Shown: positions 14,911 through 22,598 of the stretch, piece by piece
Numbering within the stretch: position 1 is the first letter of the stretch
How the letters are laid out: the number at the start of each line of letters is the position of its first letter
Assembly (NCBI RefSeq): GCF_900108345.1
Contig: NZ_FNVV01000012.1
Span: 444,978-508,977, forward strand
DNA length: 64,000 nucleotides
DNA from: Bacteroides ndongoniae
Lineage (GTDB): Bacteria; Bacteroidota; Bacteroidia; Bacteroidales; Bacteroidaceae
Direction of reading: 5' to 3'
Program-made: the position numbers and the translations under genes
The notes under the pieces: generated by a model
The model's input: only the letters and a program-made list of their open reading frames with translations
What the model was told of the DNA's origin: nothing
Database searches by the model: none

Positions 14911-16174
14911 AATAATGGCCCCTGTCGGCTCGCGCGAGTCGCTGGCCGCCGCCATACAGGCCGGAGCAGACTCCATCTACTTCGGCATCGAGAACCTGAA
15001 CATGCGTGCCCGTTCGGCCAACACGTTCACCATCGACGACCTGCGCGAGATAGCCCGCACGTGCGACGAGCACGGTATGAAGAGCTACCTCACCGTCAAC
15101 ACCATCATTTACGACCAGGACATCCCCCTGATGCGCACCATTGTGCGTGCCGCTAAGGATGCCGGTATATCGGCCATTATTGCTGCCGACGTAGCCGTGA
15201 TGACCTACGCCCGCGAGATAGGGCAGGAGGTACACCTCAGTACGCAGCTCAACATCAGCAACGTCGAGGCTTTGCGCTTCTATGCCCAGTTTGCTGATGT
15301 AGTGGTGCTGGCACGCGAGCTCAATCTGGATCAGGTGGCCGAAATCTACCGTCATATCTGCGAGGAGAACATCTGTGGCCCGTCGGGTCAGCGCATCCGC
15401 ATCGAGATGTTCTGTCACGGTGCTCTGTGCATGGCCGTCAGCGGCAAGTGTTACCTCTCGCTTCACCAGATGAACAACTCTGCCAACCGCGGTGCCTGCA
15501 TGCAGGTATGTCGCCGCTCCTACATCGTGCGCGACAAGGAGACCGACGCCGAACTGGAGATTGACAACCAGTACATCATGTCGCCCAAGGACCTGAAGAC
15601 CATTCACTTTATGAACAAGATGATGGATGCCGGTGTGCGGGTGTTCAAGATAGAAGGCCGTGCCCGCGGCCCCGAGTACGTGCGTACCGTAGTTGAGTGC
15701 TATAAGGAAGCCATCCGTGCCTATCTGGACAACACATTTACCGACGAAAAGATTGAAGAATGGAACCGCCGCCTGGCAACTGTCTTCAACCGCGGCTTCT
15801 GGGACGGCTACTACCTGGGACAACGTCTGGGCGAATGGACGAAGAACTACGGTTCGGCAGCTACGGAGCGCAAGATATACGTGGGTAAAGGCATCCGCTA
15901 CTTCTCGAATATCGGCGTAGCCGAGTTCCTGGTTGAGGCTGCCGAAATCAGTGTGGGCGACAAACTGCTTATCACCGGACCTACCACCGGAGCCGAGTAC
16001 GTCACACTGGAGGAAGCACGCGTTGACCTGAAACCCGTGCAGACCGTCCACAAGGGCGAGCATTTCTCCATGAAGTCCGTCAAGATACGTCCCAGTGACA
16101 AGCTCTACAAGTTAGTGACCATCGAGGAACTGAAACGTTTCAAGGGACTGGATGTGGAGAAACAACGAGGATAA
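14891..16174 (+). CDS. trhP: tRNA 5-hydroxyuridine synthesis protein, peptidase U32 family
   Basis: This 427-residue protein belongs to the U32 'peptidase' family, whose YegQ/TrhP members use prephenate and an iron-sulfur cluster to hydroxylate U34 of tRNA. It starts MELKDFEIMAPVGSRESL, as Bacteroidota homologues do. It shows the U32 signature EMFCHGALCMAVSGKCYLS and further cysteines in NRGACMQVCRRSY. A C-terminal beta-barrel follows (ISVGDKLLITGPTTG). The start codon lies inside the end of the HEPN gene. The U32 family is certain; TrhP rather than another U32 member is inferred from length and similarity. Confidence 0.88.
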   Translation: MELKDFEIMAPVGSRESLAAAIQAGADSIYFGIENLNMRARSANTFTIDDLREIARTCDEHGMKSYLTVNTIIYDQDIPLMRTIVRAAKDAGISAIIAADVAVMTYAREIGQEVHLSTQLNISNVEALRFYAQFADVVVLARELNLDQVAEIYRHICEENICGPSGQRIRIEMFCHGALCMAVSGKCYLSLHQMNNSANRGACMQVCRRSYIVRDKETDAELEIDNQYIMSPKDLKTIHFMNKMMDAGVRVFKIEGRARGPEYVRTVVECYKEAIRAYLDNTFTDEKIEEWNRRLATVFNRGFWDGYYLGQRLGEWTKNYGSAATERKIYVGKGIRYFSNIGVAEFLVEAAEISVGDKLLITGPTTGAEYVTLEEARVDLKPVQTVHKGEHFSMKSVKIRPSDKLYKLVTIEELKRFKGLDVEKQRG

Positions 16175-16181
16175 TAACAGC

Positions 16182-16246
16182 GGTAAATGGTTAATGGTAA
16201 GTGATAAACTGTTGTGCAGATTGATATTGACCATTAATCATTTACC
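16182..16246. repeat. Inverted AATGGT-type repeat
   Basis: GGTAAATGGTTAATGGT (16182-16198) and ACCATTAATCATTTACC (16230-16246) form an almost perfect stem with a 31-base loop in the 87-base gap between trhP and the thioesterase gene. It could be a transcript-stability element or weak terminator. Confidence 0.55.
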
Positions 16247-16261
16247 ATTAATCATTATTTT

Positions 16262-16666
16262 ATGGCAGAAAAATACATCTACGAGCTGGAAATGAAGGTG
16301 CGCGACTACGAGTGCGACCTGCAGGGCATTGTGAACAATGCCAACTACCAGCACTATCTGGAACATACGCGCCACGAGTTTCTTACCTCCGTAGGCGTCA
16401 GCTTTGCTGCCCTTCACGAGCAGGGAATCGACCCTGTGGTGGCACGTATCAGCATGGCTTTCAAGACTCCGCTGCGCAGCGGCGACGAGTTCGTGTCGAA
16501 GCTCTACATGAAGAAAGAAGGCATCAAGTACGTCTTCTATCAGGACATCTTCCGCAAGAGCGACGGTAAAGTGTCGCTGAAAGGAGTGGTAGAGACTGTC
16601 TGCGTGGTAAACGGACGGTTGAGCGATAGCGAACTGTTCGACCGCATATTTGCGTCTTATATTTAG
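16262..16666 (+). CDS. Acyl-CoA thioesterase, hot-dog fold
   Basis: This 134-residue protein of the 4-hydroxybenzoyl-CoA thioesterase/YbgC family hydrolyses acyl-CoA or acyl-ACP thioesters. It shows the family motif VRDYECDLQGIVNNANYQHYLEHTRHEFL, in which the Asp after Glu-Cys and the following N-N-Y segment form the active site. RISMAFKTPLRSGDEF follows. It is on the same strand as trhP 87 bases upstream, so it may be co-transcribed. The exact acyl substrate cannot be told. Confidence 0.85.
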   Translation: MAEKYIYELEMKVRDYECDLQGIVNNANYQHYLEHTRHEFLTSVGVSFAALHEQGIDPVVARISMAFKTPLRSGDEFVSKLYMKKEGIKYVFYQDIFRKSDGKVSLKGVVETVCVVNGRLSDSELFDRIFASYI

Positions 16667-16668
16667 TT

Positions 16669-16900
16669 GACGAGGGGACGAGTTGACAAGTTGACAAGGG
16701 GAGGAAGAGTTAACAAGGAGAGGAAGAGTTAACAAGGGGACAAGTTAACGAGGCCACAAGGAAAGGCAAACTGAGTATTTATGTTCTTTCCAACCTGTTA
16801 ACTCGATTACTCGTGAGCTTGTCAACTCATTAACTGTCCCCTCATCCCCTTGTCAACTCGTCCCCCTTGTCAACTCGTCAACTTGTCAACTCGTATCTAA
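16669..16900. repeat. Short GTTGACGAG/GACAAG repeats, inverted halves
   Basis: The stretch after the thioesterase stop is built from variants of GTTGACGAG, GTTGACAAG and GTTAACAAGGGG. The stretch before dprA (about 16843-16895) carries the reverse complement (CTTGTCAACTCGTC). The two halves could pair in the transcript. Relatives of this simple repeat recur at 27.87, 34.55 and 38.77 kb. No gene is present. Confidence 0.7.
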
Positions 16901-16911
16901 CATTTATTACT

Positions 16912-18036
16912 ATGAATACCGACGAACGAATCTGTAGCATCGCCCTGACCCTCTGTCCGGGCATCGGACATATTGGTGCCAAACGCCTGATTGATACCGC
17001 AGGCAGCGCAGCCGAAGTATTCCGTCTCCGTAAAGAACTGCCTAAACGCTTTCCGGGCATCATTCATGCCTCTGCTGTGGCGGCGCTCGACTGTCCCGAA
17101 GCCTTCAGCCGGGCAGAAGCAGAGATGGAGTGGGCCGAAAAGAACCGTATCAGTTGTCTGACGCTGGGCGACGAACGCTATCCGTCGCGTCTGCGCGAGT
17201 GCGAGGATGCGCCGGTAGTGCTGTTCTTCAAGGGCAATGCCGACCTGAACCGTTTGCGAGTGGTCAGCATGGTGGGTACACGCCACGCCACCGAGTACGG
17301 CAAGCAGTTCTGCACCGAGTTCCTGCACGACCTTTCCGAACTTTGTTCCGATGTACTGATTGTCAGCGGACTGGCTTATGGCATCGACATACATGCCCAT
17401 CGCGGTGCGCTGGCGAACGGACTTTCCACCGTAGCCGTACTGGCTCATGGGCTGGACCGCATTTATCCGGCTGTTCATCGCAAGACGGCGGTCGATATGC
17501 TGGCCGAAGGCGGGCTACTGACCGAATTCCTGACCGATACCACCCCCGACCGTCACAACTTTGTCAGCCGCAACCGCATCGTGGCGGGCATGAGCGATGC
17601 CGTCATTGTGGTAGAATCGGCAGCCAAAGGCGGTTCGCTGATTACGGCCGAACTGGCTGAGGGCTACCATCGCGACTGTTTTGCCTTGCCCGGACGTGCC
17701 ACGGACGAGTATTCGCGCGGTTGCAACCGGCTGATCCGTGACAACAAGGCAGCCCTGATCAGCGATGCTGCCGACTTTGTGAAAGCCATGAACTGGGGGC
17801 GGAGCACCGACCGCAGCAGCCGGATGGCGTCGGGCGTACAGCGCAGCCTTTTCCCCGAACTGACCGAGGAAGAAGCACGTGTCGTCAAGATTCTGAGTCG
17901 CAACGACCTGCACATCAATACGTTGGTGGTCGAAGCCAACATCCCGGTGAACCGCATGAGCGCCCTTTTGTTCGAACTCGAAATGAAGGGCATGGTCAAA
18001 GCGCTGGTAGGCGGAGTCTATCACTTGCTGGCGTAG
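16912..18036 (+). CDS. dprA: DNA-processing protein DprA
   Basis: This 374-residue protein binds incoming single-stranded DNA and loads RecA during natural transformation. It shows an N-terminal SAM/HhH-like region, the extended Rossmann fold (VVSMVGTRHATEYGKQF, VSGLAYGIDIHAHRGAL, VLAHGLDRIYPAVHR, FVSRNRIVAGMSDAVIVVE, GGSLITAELA) and a winged-helix tail (LHINTLVVEANIPVNRMSALLFELE). A longer frame begins at a TTG at 16867 inside the repeat region; the ATG at 16912 starts MNTDERICSIALTLCPGIG and is the natural start. It converges on the rhamnosidase gene. Confidence 0.95.
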   Translation: MNTDERICSIALTLCPGIGHIGAKRLIDTAGSAAEVFRLRKELPKRFPGIIHASAVAALDCPEAFSRAEAEMEWAEKNRISCLTLGDERYPSRLRECEDAPVVLFFKGNADLNRLRVVSMVGTRHATEYGKQFCTEFLHDLSELCSDVLIVSGLAYGIDIHAHRGALANGLSTVAVLAHGLDRIYPAVHRKTAVDMLAEGGLLTEFLTDTTPDRHNFVSRNRIVAGMSDAVIVVESAAKGGSLITAELAEGYHRDCFALPGRATDEYSRGCNRLIRDNKAALISDAADFVKAMNWGRSTDRSSRMASGVQRSLFPELTEEEARVVKILSRNDLHINTLVVEANIPVNRMSALLFELEMKGMVKALVGGVYHLLA

Positions 18037-18131
18037 TCGCCGGCTTGCGTCAGCCGGATGTTCCATACGCCGGGCGTAAGTACCTTTTCGGCCGACTGGC
18101 AGACGGTGCTGTTTACGCTCATGCCTGTATA

Positions 18132-20264
18132 TCAGTCGGGCAGGCAGAAGCACGCCTCCGTGCCTTGGGGAACTTCCAGCACGATGTCGCACCGGCGGCT
18201 GTCCTTGTCGAGCGACAGTCGTATTTCTCTTTTCCCGCTCAGGGGTACAACGGCCCGTATCTGGTTCAGGTGTGCGGGATGCGGACTGACGCGGAAACGG
18301 CGGAAAGCGGGAGCCGTCGGTTCAATTCCGGCTATATACTGGCTCATGACGGTCAGCGGGCCGCCGCTCCAGGCATGGTTGTAAGTGCCGCCGCCGAAAC
18401 CTTCCGAGCCGATTCCCCATCCTTCCCACAAGGTAGTCAGCGGGCTGTCTGTCATGGCGCGGTAGCGCAGTTTCATCCGGTTGAGGGCATCCTGGTGGTA
18501 GCCCATCAGGCAGAGGGCTTGCAGGACGTATTTCTCCATATACGGGCTGGCATGATATTGTTGGCCGAAGAAGGGGCGCAGTGCCGGATAGAGCGTGTCG
18601 GGCAGTGTACCCGAAACCACGGCAAGGGCTTGCGGGCGGTCGTCGGGCAGACCCTGGTGCGAGGGTGACACGTAGTAGCTTCCGTTCCAGTATTTTTGGT
18701 GGAAGGCAGTGCGTGCACGGTCGGCCGTAGTCTGTGCCCAGTCGGCTTCGGTGGTGTCGCCGATCAGGCGTGCCATGCGTTCGTAGCCTTGCAGGGCGAT
18801 GATGTACCATTGGCTGAACAGCAGTTCCATGTCTTTGTTCTCACCCCAGTCGCCCCAGGTCCATCCTCCTTTGCGGGGAATGGCCAGTCCCTGGGCGTCG
18901 GTCTTCCATACGTGGATGTATTTCTTTACGTTGGGATATACGTAGCCGATGGTGGCGCTGTCGGCCGTACCCATGTAGTACGTCCAGAAGCCGTAGTAGC
19001 CTACGCTGGCCAGCATCTGCATGGGCAGTTCCGAGTCGTAGTTTCCGGCAGGTACAGGGGCGAAGATGGTGCTGTCGGCACGTTGCCAGTCCATCAGTTC
19101 GCGGATGCCTTTGCGGGTCAGCAGATGGGCTTTCTCGTCGAGGGCGTAGAAGGCTTCGCCCAGTTCGTTCACTACGTCGCCCCACCACTGGGCACGTTCG
19201 CGGTCGGGGCAGTCCATGTAGGTGTCGCGCATGGTGATGTACAGGGTTCGCTGCGACTTCTCCCACAGGCGGTTCAGGGCTGGGTCGTCGCAATGGAAAC
19301 TTCCGGCAAAGTAGGTGTCGTAGCCCGTTTCGCGGTACATCAGGTCGAGGACTTCGGCATCCTTGGGCACCTGATAGACTACGTAGTGGCCGTTCATCCA
19401 GCCAAGGCATTCAAAGTCTTGTTCGCCCTGTCGGGTGGTGTATTCGGCAAAGACGTTGTTGGCCGATCCGCCGGTGTAGTTGTCGGTGCGGATGCGTACT
19501 TTCCGGCCTTTGTCGGCGCGCAGCCGTATGTAGGGGGTGATTTGCGCGTTGTAGGGCAGGTAGGCGTAGAGGATGGTGTCGTTTATCCTTTCTGTGCGTT
19601 CGTAAGGTTTCAGACCGTAGTCTTTCCATTGGGGGATGGGGCGTGGTTGCAGCTTGTTCCATCCGGCTGCTGCCAGGTCGGTGAGGCGTGCGTCGAGCCA
19701 CTGGCTGTCGTCGAAGTCGGGACGGGTGAAGTCGATGTCCTTTCCGGCGTCGAAGCCGATGTTCGACTCGGGCAGGCGGTAGTTGGGCTGTTCGCCTTCG
19801 GGCTGGTAGAAGGCGGGATGGGCGATGCTCTTCCACGGCTTGCGGAGGCGGATGTCTTTTCCGTCGACGTTCAGGGCGAAGGTCATGCCGGGAGTGGGCG
19901 AGTTGCGGTGGCTGAAGCCGTCTTTTCCGAAGTACCACACCAGCAGGGCGATGGTGTTCTGGCCTTTTTTCAGGGCGGGTAGCGAGCCGATGGTGTCGCA
20001 ATAGGTGTCGTTGGGGTTGGGGCCGCGTTTCAGGCCGCCTTCGCGCACTTGCAGTTCGCCGTTCACCCACAGCCAGTATTTGCTGTCGGCAGCTATGTGC
20101 AGGCTGACGTTGCGGGGGTGCCGCTTCAGTTTGACGGTGTTGCGGAAGCAGTACCACGAGCCGGGTTCTATCTTGTCCGGCGGGCAGTCGGGACTGATGA
20201 CCTGTGCGACGGCGGTGTACGTGCCGATGCATAGCAGGATGAGTGTGTACAGCAGTTGTTTCAT
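18132..20264 (-). CDS. Alpha-L-rhamnosidase-like glycoside hydrolase (GH78 type)
   Basis: This 710-residue secreted enzyme has signal peptide MKQLLYTLILLCIGTYTAVAQ. Residues of about 30-330 carry beta-sandwich domains, including a carbohydrate-binding-like LHIAADSKYWLWVNGELQ. The (alpha/alpha)6 catalytic domain starts around 330, with the family motif DTYMDCPDRERAQWWGD whose acidic residues serve catalysis in GH78. Near the end, LTTLWEGWGIGSEGFGGGTYNHAWSGG is also characteristic. It would release terminal rhamnose from plant or microbial glycans in the periplasm. The frame continues past the TGA at 18132-18134 for 37 codons to a stop at 18021 with plausible coding sequence, so the end may be truncated. 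A promoter and a leader terminator precede it. Confidence 0.85.
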   Translation of the reverse strand: MKQLLYTLILLCIGTYTAVAQVISPDCPPDKIEPGSWYCFRNTVKLKRHPRNVSLHIAADSKYWLWVNGELQVREGGLKRGPNPNDTYCDTIGSLPALKKGQNTIALLVWYFGKDGFSHRNSPTPGMTFALNVDGKDIRLRKPWKSIAHPAFYQPEGEQPNYRLPESNIGFDAGKDIDFTRPDFDDSQWLDARLTDLAAAGWNKLQPRPIPQWKDYGLKPYERTERINDTILYAYLPYNAQITPYIRLRADKGRKVRIRTDNYTGGSANNVFAEYTTRQGEQDFECLGWMNGHYVVYQVPKDAEVLDLMYRETGYDTYFAGSFHCDDPALNRLWEKSQRTLYITMRDTYMDCPDRERAQWWGDVVNELGEAFYALDEKAHLLTRKGIRELMDWQRADSTIFAPVPAGNYDSELPMQMLASVGYYGFWTYYMGTADSATIGYVYPNVKKYIHVWKTDAQGLAIPRKGGWTWGDWGENKDMELLFSQWYIIALQGYERMARLIGDTTEADWAQTTADRARTAFHQKYWNGSYYVSPSHQGLPDDRPQALAVVSGTLPDTLYPALRPFFGQQYHASPYMEKYVLQALCLMGYHQDALNRMKLRYRAMTDSPLTTLWEGWGIGSEGFGGGTYNHAWSGGPLTVMSQYIAGIEPTAPAFRRFRVSPHPAHLNQIRAVVPLSGKREIRLSLDKDSRRCDIVLEVPQGTEACFCLPD

Positions 20265-20303
20265 ATTATTGGGTTCTGTTTATGTGTGTGTCAGGGTATA
20301 GGC

Positions 20304-20331
20304 AAAAAAAAAAGGAGTACCGCTGTACTCC
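20304..20331 (-). terminator. Intrinsic terminator in the rhamnosidase leader
   Basis: On the minus strand GGAGTAC-AGCG-GTACTCC is followed by ten T residues, a textbook terminator. It stands about 40 bases upstream of the ATG at 20264 and about 45-65 bases downstream of the promoter at 20405-20375. Most transcripts should stop here unless it is bypassed. Confidence 0.75.
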
Positions 20332-20374
20332 AACCTTTGTTAACCTTAAATCTAATACTATGAAAAACACGTTG

Positions 20375-20405
20375 CAAAGGTACGGACTTTGGCGAAATCT
20401 GCAAA
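20375..20405 (-). promoter_or_regulatory. Promoter of the rhamnosidase gene
   Basis: On the minus strand TTTG (20405-20402), a 19-base spacer and TACCTTTG (20382-20375) match the Bacteroides consensus fully. The predicted start is near 20368. Confidence 0.75.
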
Positions 20406-20512
20406 TTCTGTAAGCAAAAAGCCGTTTTTTATAACATGCTTTAATATCGTTACAGGTTCTTTTACATCTTTCGCCCGGTTTTGTGTCCTGTCTGTTGCCA
20501 CTGTTCTTCTTT

Positions 20513-21100
20513 TTACTCCTCCGTCCGCGTATAGGCTTCAATCTCGCGGATGGCATCTTTGGCCTTGCGGCGCACTTTGTTGAGGTGTATCAGGCCCATG
20601 ATGGCTCCGACCACGAATCCGACGCCTCCTCCGATGCAGATGGTTTCTCCTCCTTCCTTGGGATAGCTTTCAACGAGGAACCAGACTATCCACAGCGCGG
20701 CGAAGGGCAGGCCGAAGTACAGCCATTTCAGCCCCAGGCGGTTCATGCGTATCAGGGCCTGGCTGATGTTTATCAGGTTGCCGGTCGATATTTCTTTGGG
20801 GTTTATTCCTTTGTGGCTGTATACCTGATAAATGCAGGCAACGATCAGAAAGAGGGAGGTCACGACGCAGAACAGCCACGAATAGCCCGTCGAGATGAAG
20901 AACAGGTTGCAATAAATCAGTGCAAAGGGGACTAGTATGTACATGGAGCGGATTTTCCGTTTGATGTAACCAAGTTTTTCCCGGATCGATTGCATGATCA
21001 TCTTCTCGTTGACGATGGTTTCTTTCGCCAGTTTCTCTTTCAACAGTCTGATTTGCTGTTTCATTTCTTCCAGTTCGAAGTTATCTTGATGCTTTTCCAT
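20513..21100 (-). CDS. Membrane protein encoded after an ECF sigma factor
   Basis: This 195-residue protein has a cytoplasmic coiled-coil-like N-terminus (ELEEMKQQIRLLKEKLAKET) and about four membrane helices: near residues 53-70, 74-92, 120-140 and 150-170 (ETICIGGGVGFVVGAIMGLI). It starts 12 bases after the sigma-factor gene, so the two are co-transcribed. Position suggests a membrane partner or anti-sigma-like regulator, but no anti-sigma zinc motif (HxxxCxxC) or FecR domain is visible. I do not recognise a named family. Confidence 0.75.
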   Translation of the reverse strand: MEKHQDNFELEEMKQQIRLLKEKLAKETIVNEKMIMQSIREKLGYIKRKIRSMYILVPFALIYCNLFFISTGYSWLFCVVTSLFLIVACIYQVYSHKGINPKEISTGNLINISQALIRMNRLGLKWLYFGLPFAALWIVWFLVESYPKEGGETICIGGGVGFVVGAIMGLIHLNKVRRKAKDAIREIEAYTRTEE

Positions 21101-21112
21101 ACTGATGCGTTT

Positions 21113-21592
21113 TTAGCGGTTCGACATTTTTTTCAACTCCTCTTTGATGCGATACAGGCGCACGGACACGTTTTTGGTCGAGATACCTACAATGGCTCCT
21201 ATCTCTTCGTAGCTCATGTTCTCCAGCCACAGCAGGACGATGGCGCGGTCGAAGGGCTTTAGCTTGTGGATGCGGTCGTAGAGCTGGCGGATTTGCCGGG
21301 AGTCTTCGTCGTTGTCCTTAAACAGGTTGATGTCCATCGTCAGTGGGAGGGTAGCCCGCTTCTGCTTTTTCCGTTCGTAGGAGATGCAGGTGTTGAAGCT
21401 CACTCTCCATATCCAGGTGTCGATGCTGCTTTGGTTCCGGAAGGAGGGATACCCTTTCCAGAGGTTGATGAGTACTTCCTGAAACAGGTCGCTGACTTCA
21501 TCGGAATCGTTCGAGAACATAAAGCACACCGTGTAGATGGTGCTTTTGTGTTCCTTGATCATTTGCGCAAATGTGGTGTCCAATGTTTCCAT
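21113..21592 (-). CDS. ECF-type RNA polymerase sigma factor
   Basis: This 159-residue protein has both sigma-70 regions of extracytoplasmic-function factors. Region 2 is TVCFMFSNDSDEVSDLFQEVLINLWKGYPSF with TWIWRVSFNTCISYERKKQK. Region 4 is LKPFDRAIVLLWLENMSYEEIGAIVGISTKNVSVRLYRIKEELK with its helix-turn-helix. It would redirect RNA polymerase to a small set of promoters. The partner gene downstream encodes a membrane protein. No canonical promoter was found upstream; it may use its own recognition sequence. The call is firm; the signal is unknown. Confidence 0.93.
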   Translation of the reverse strand: METLDTTFAQMIKEHKSTIYTVCFMFSNDSDEVSDLFQEVLINLWKGYPSFRNQSSIDTWIWRVSFNTCISYERKKQKRATLPLTMDINLFKDNDEDSRQIRQLYDRIHKLKPFDRAIVLLWLENMSYEEIGAIVGISTKNVSVRLYRIKEELKKMSNR

Positions 21593-21674
21593 ATCGAATT
21601 CTGATTTGTTTTTGTCCGTTAGACGCAGGTGTTGCCGGAAAAACTACACGAATATAGTGTTTTTTTTATTCATA

Positions 21675-21784
21675 CTTGCACGGTTTGCGAGCAACACTTG
21701 CATCGCTCCTGAGAGACACTTGTACGGCTCGCGAGCAACACTTGCACGGCTCGCGAGCAATACTTGAGTGTGTGTCGAAGCTTA
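21675..21784. repeat. Five-unit 22-bp periodic array
   Basis: ACTTG anchors at 21675, 21697, 21719, 21741 and 21763 are each exactly 22 bp apart. The common unit is ACTTGCACGGCTCGCGAG plus four bases, containing the palindrome GCTCGCGAGC. The array runs into the MITE-like element at 21770. Confidence 0.85.
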
Positions 21785-21957
21785 GTTATAGTATCTGATT
21801 CCCCTCCTTCAGGAAGGAGGGGTGCCCAACGGGCGGGGTGGTAGGCTTTACGACACTCTGTATATTAATACTTTATGCTTTCACCTACCACCTCCCCCTT
21901 CGGGTACTCCTCCTTCCTGAAGGAGGAGAGTTTCAGATACTTTTATTTCGACACATC
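21770..21957. mobile_element. MITE-like palindromic element, long form
   Basis: The 188-bp element begins TGTGTCGAA and ends TTCGACACA. Inside these ends, TATAGTATCTGATTCCCCTC on the left is mirrored by a right arm around GAGTTTCAGATACTTTTA. A second, inner pair (CCTCCTTCAGGAAGGAGG and the stretch around CCTACCACCTCCCCCTTCGG) adds further stems. It has no coding capacity. A shorter relative lies at 29431-29483. It resembles a non-autonomous terminal-inverted-repeat element or a large REP-type palindrome. Confidence 0.65.
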
Positions 21958-21967
21958 CTTAGGCAAT

Positions 21968-22090
21968 ACTTGGCAGGTTTGTGAGTCATACTCGTGGGCT
22001 TTGTCGGCAGAACCCGGCGGCATTGCTTGCAATATGCGGCGGGATTGCTTGTCGCTTGGCCGGACATTGCTTGTTGCGGCGGCTAACTAT
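21968..22090. repeat. Second 22-bp periodic array, with one phase shift
   Basis: ACTTG at 21968 and ACTCG at 21990 are 22 bp apart. After a 13-bp phase shift, GCTTG stands at 22025, 22047 and 22069, again 22 bp apart. The unit is close to the one at 40.2 kb (GCTTGTGCGGTTCGGCCGG). No gene was recognised between 21593 and 22598; the remainder (22100-22390) is simple sequence with a short CGGATTTACACGGATGA-type stretch. Confidence 0.65.
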
Positions 22091-22397
22091 GGATGTTACG
22101 CGGCTAAAGTGGGTGGTTAGGAATGAAAAGTGCCACTTTGTGGGTGAAGGATGGATACGCGGACTACACTGATGAGGCGGATTTACACGGATGAAGAGTG
22201 GGAAAGAGGGAAATTGCTTTCACGCCTTCACTTAGCTTTCAGGATCTTGGCTGTCAGGTAGATAGGATGAAACATCCGGTTTCACGGAAGTTTCACCTCT
22301 TGCTTTCACCTTTCCGGATTTTTCTATTTCTTCGGGATTTAAGCCTGTTCGATGGGTATTTGTTAATCTATTGATAAACAAGATGATGTGGTGAAGG

Positions 22398-22460
22398 ATG
22401 TAACGTACGTGCAAGTTTATGTAACGTACGTGCAAGTCTGATGTAACATTTGTGTAGATG
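22398..22460. repeat. 21/22-bp direct repeats upstream of the TPR regulator gene
   Basis: ATGTAACGTACGTGCAAGT occurs at 22398 and again at 22419. A decayed third copy (ATGTAACATTTGTGTAGAT) starts at 22441. Read on the minus strand the unit begins ACTTGCACG, like the 21.7 and 46.4 kb arrays. It lies about 140-200 bases before the ATG at 22599 and may be either a repeat relic or a set of protein-binding sites two helical turns apart. Confidence 0.7.
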
Positions 22461-22598
22461 TTCCAACGCGTTACACGGGCGAAACCTGAATTTTTAACAC
22501 GCGATGTTACGCCATCGAAGGTATTTGATACAAATTGTTTTGGGTGTGTAGTCGATAAGTAGGATATTTGCATACAGACCTTATACGTACAAACGAAT

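Noticed and set aside
14840..16063. 407-codon open frame on the minus strand opposite trhP
   Set aside because: It is antisense to a strongly conserved enzyme gene. The open frame follows from codon bias of that gene, and its residues match no family.
18696..19982. 428-codon plus-strand frame, and a 273-codon minus-strand frame at 19411-20232, within the rhamnosidase gene
   Set aside because: Both are shadows of a GC-rich real gene. The sequences are rich in Val/Gly/Phe or Arg/His/Pro and have no domain or signal.
21675..21784. CRISPR array
   Set aside because: The 22-bp units follow one another directly with no unique spacers, the units are degenerate, and no cas genes are present in the window.
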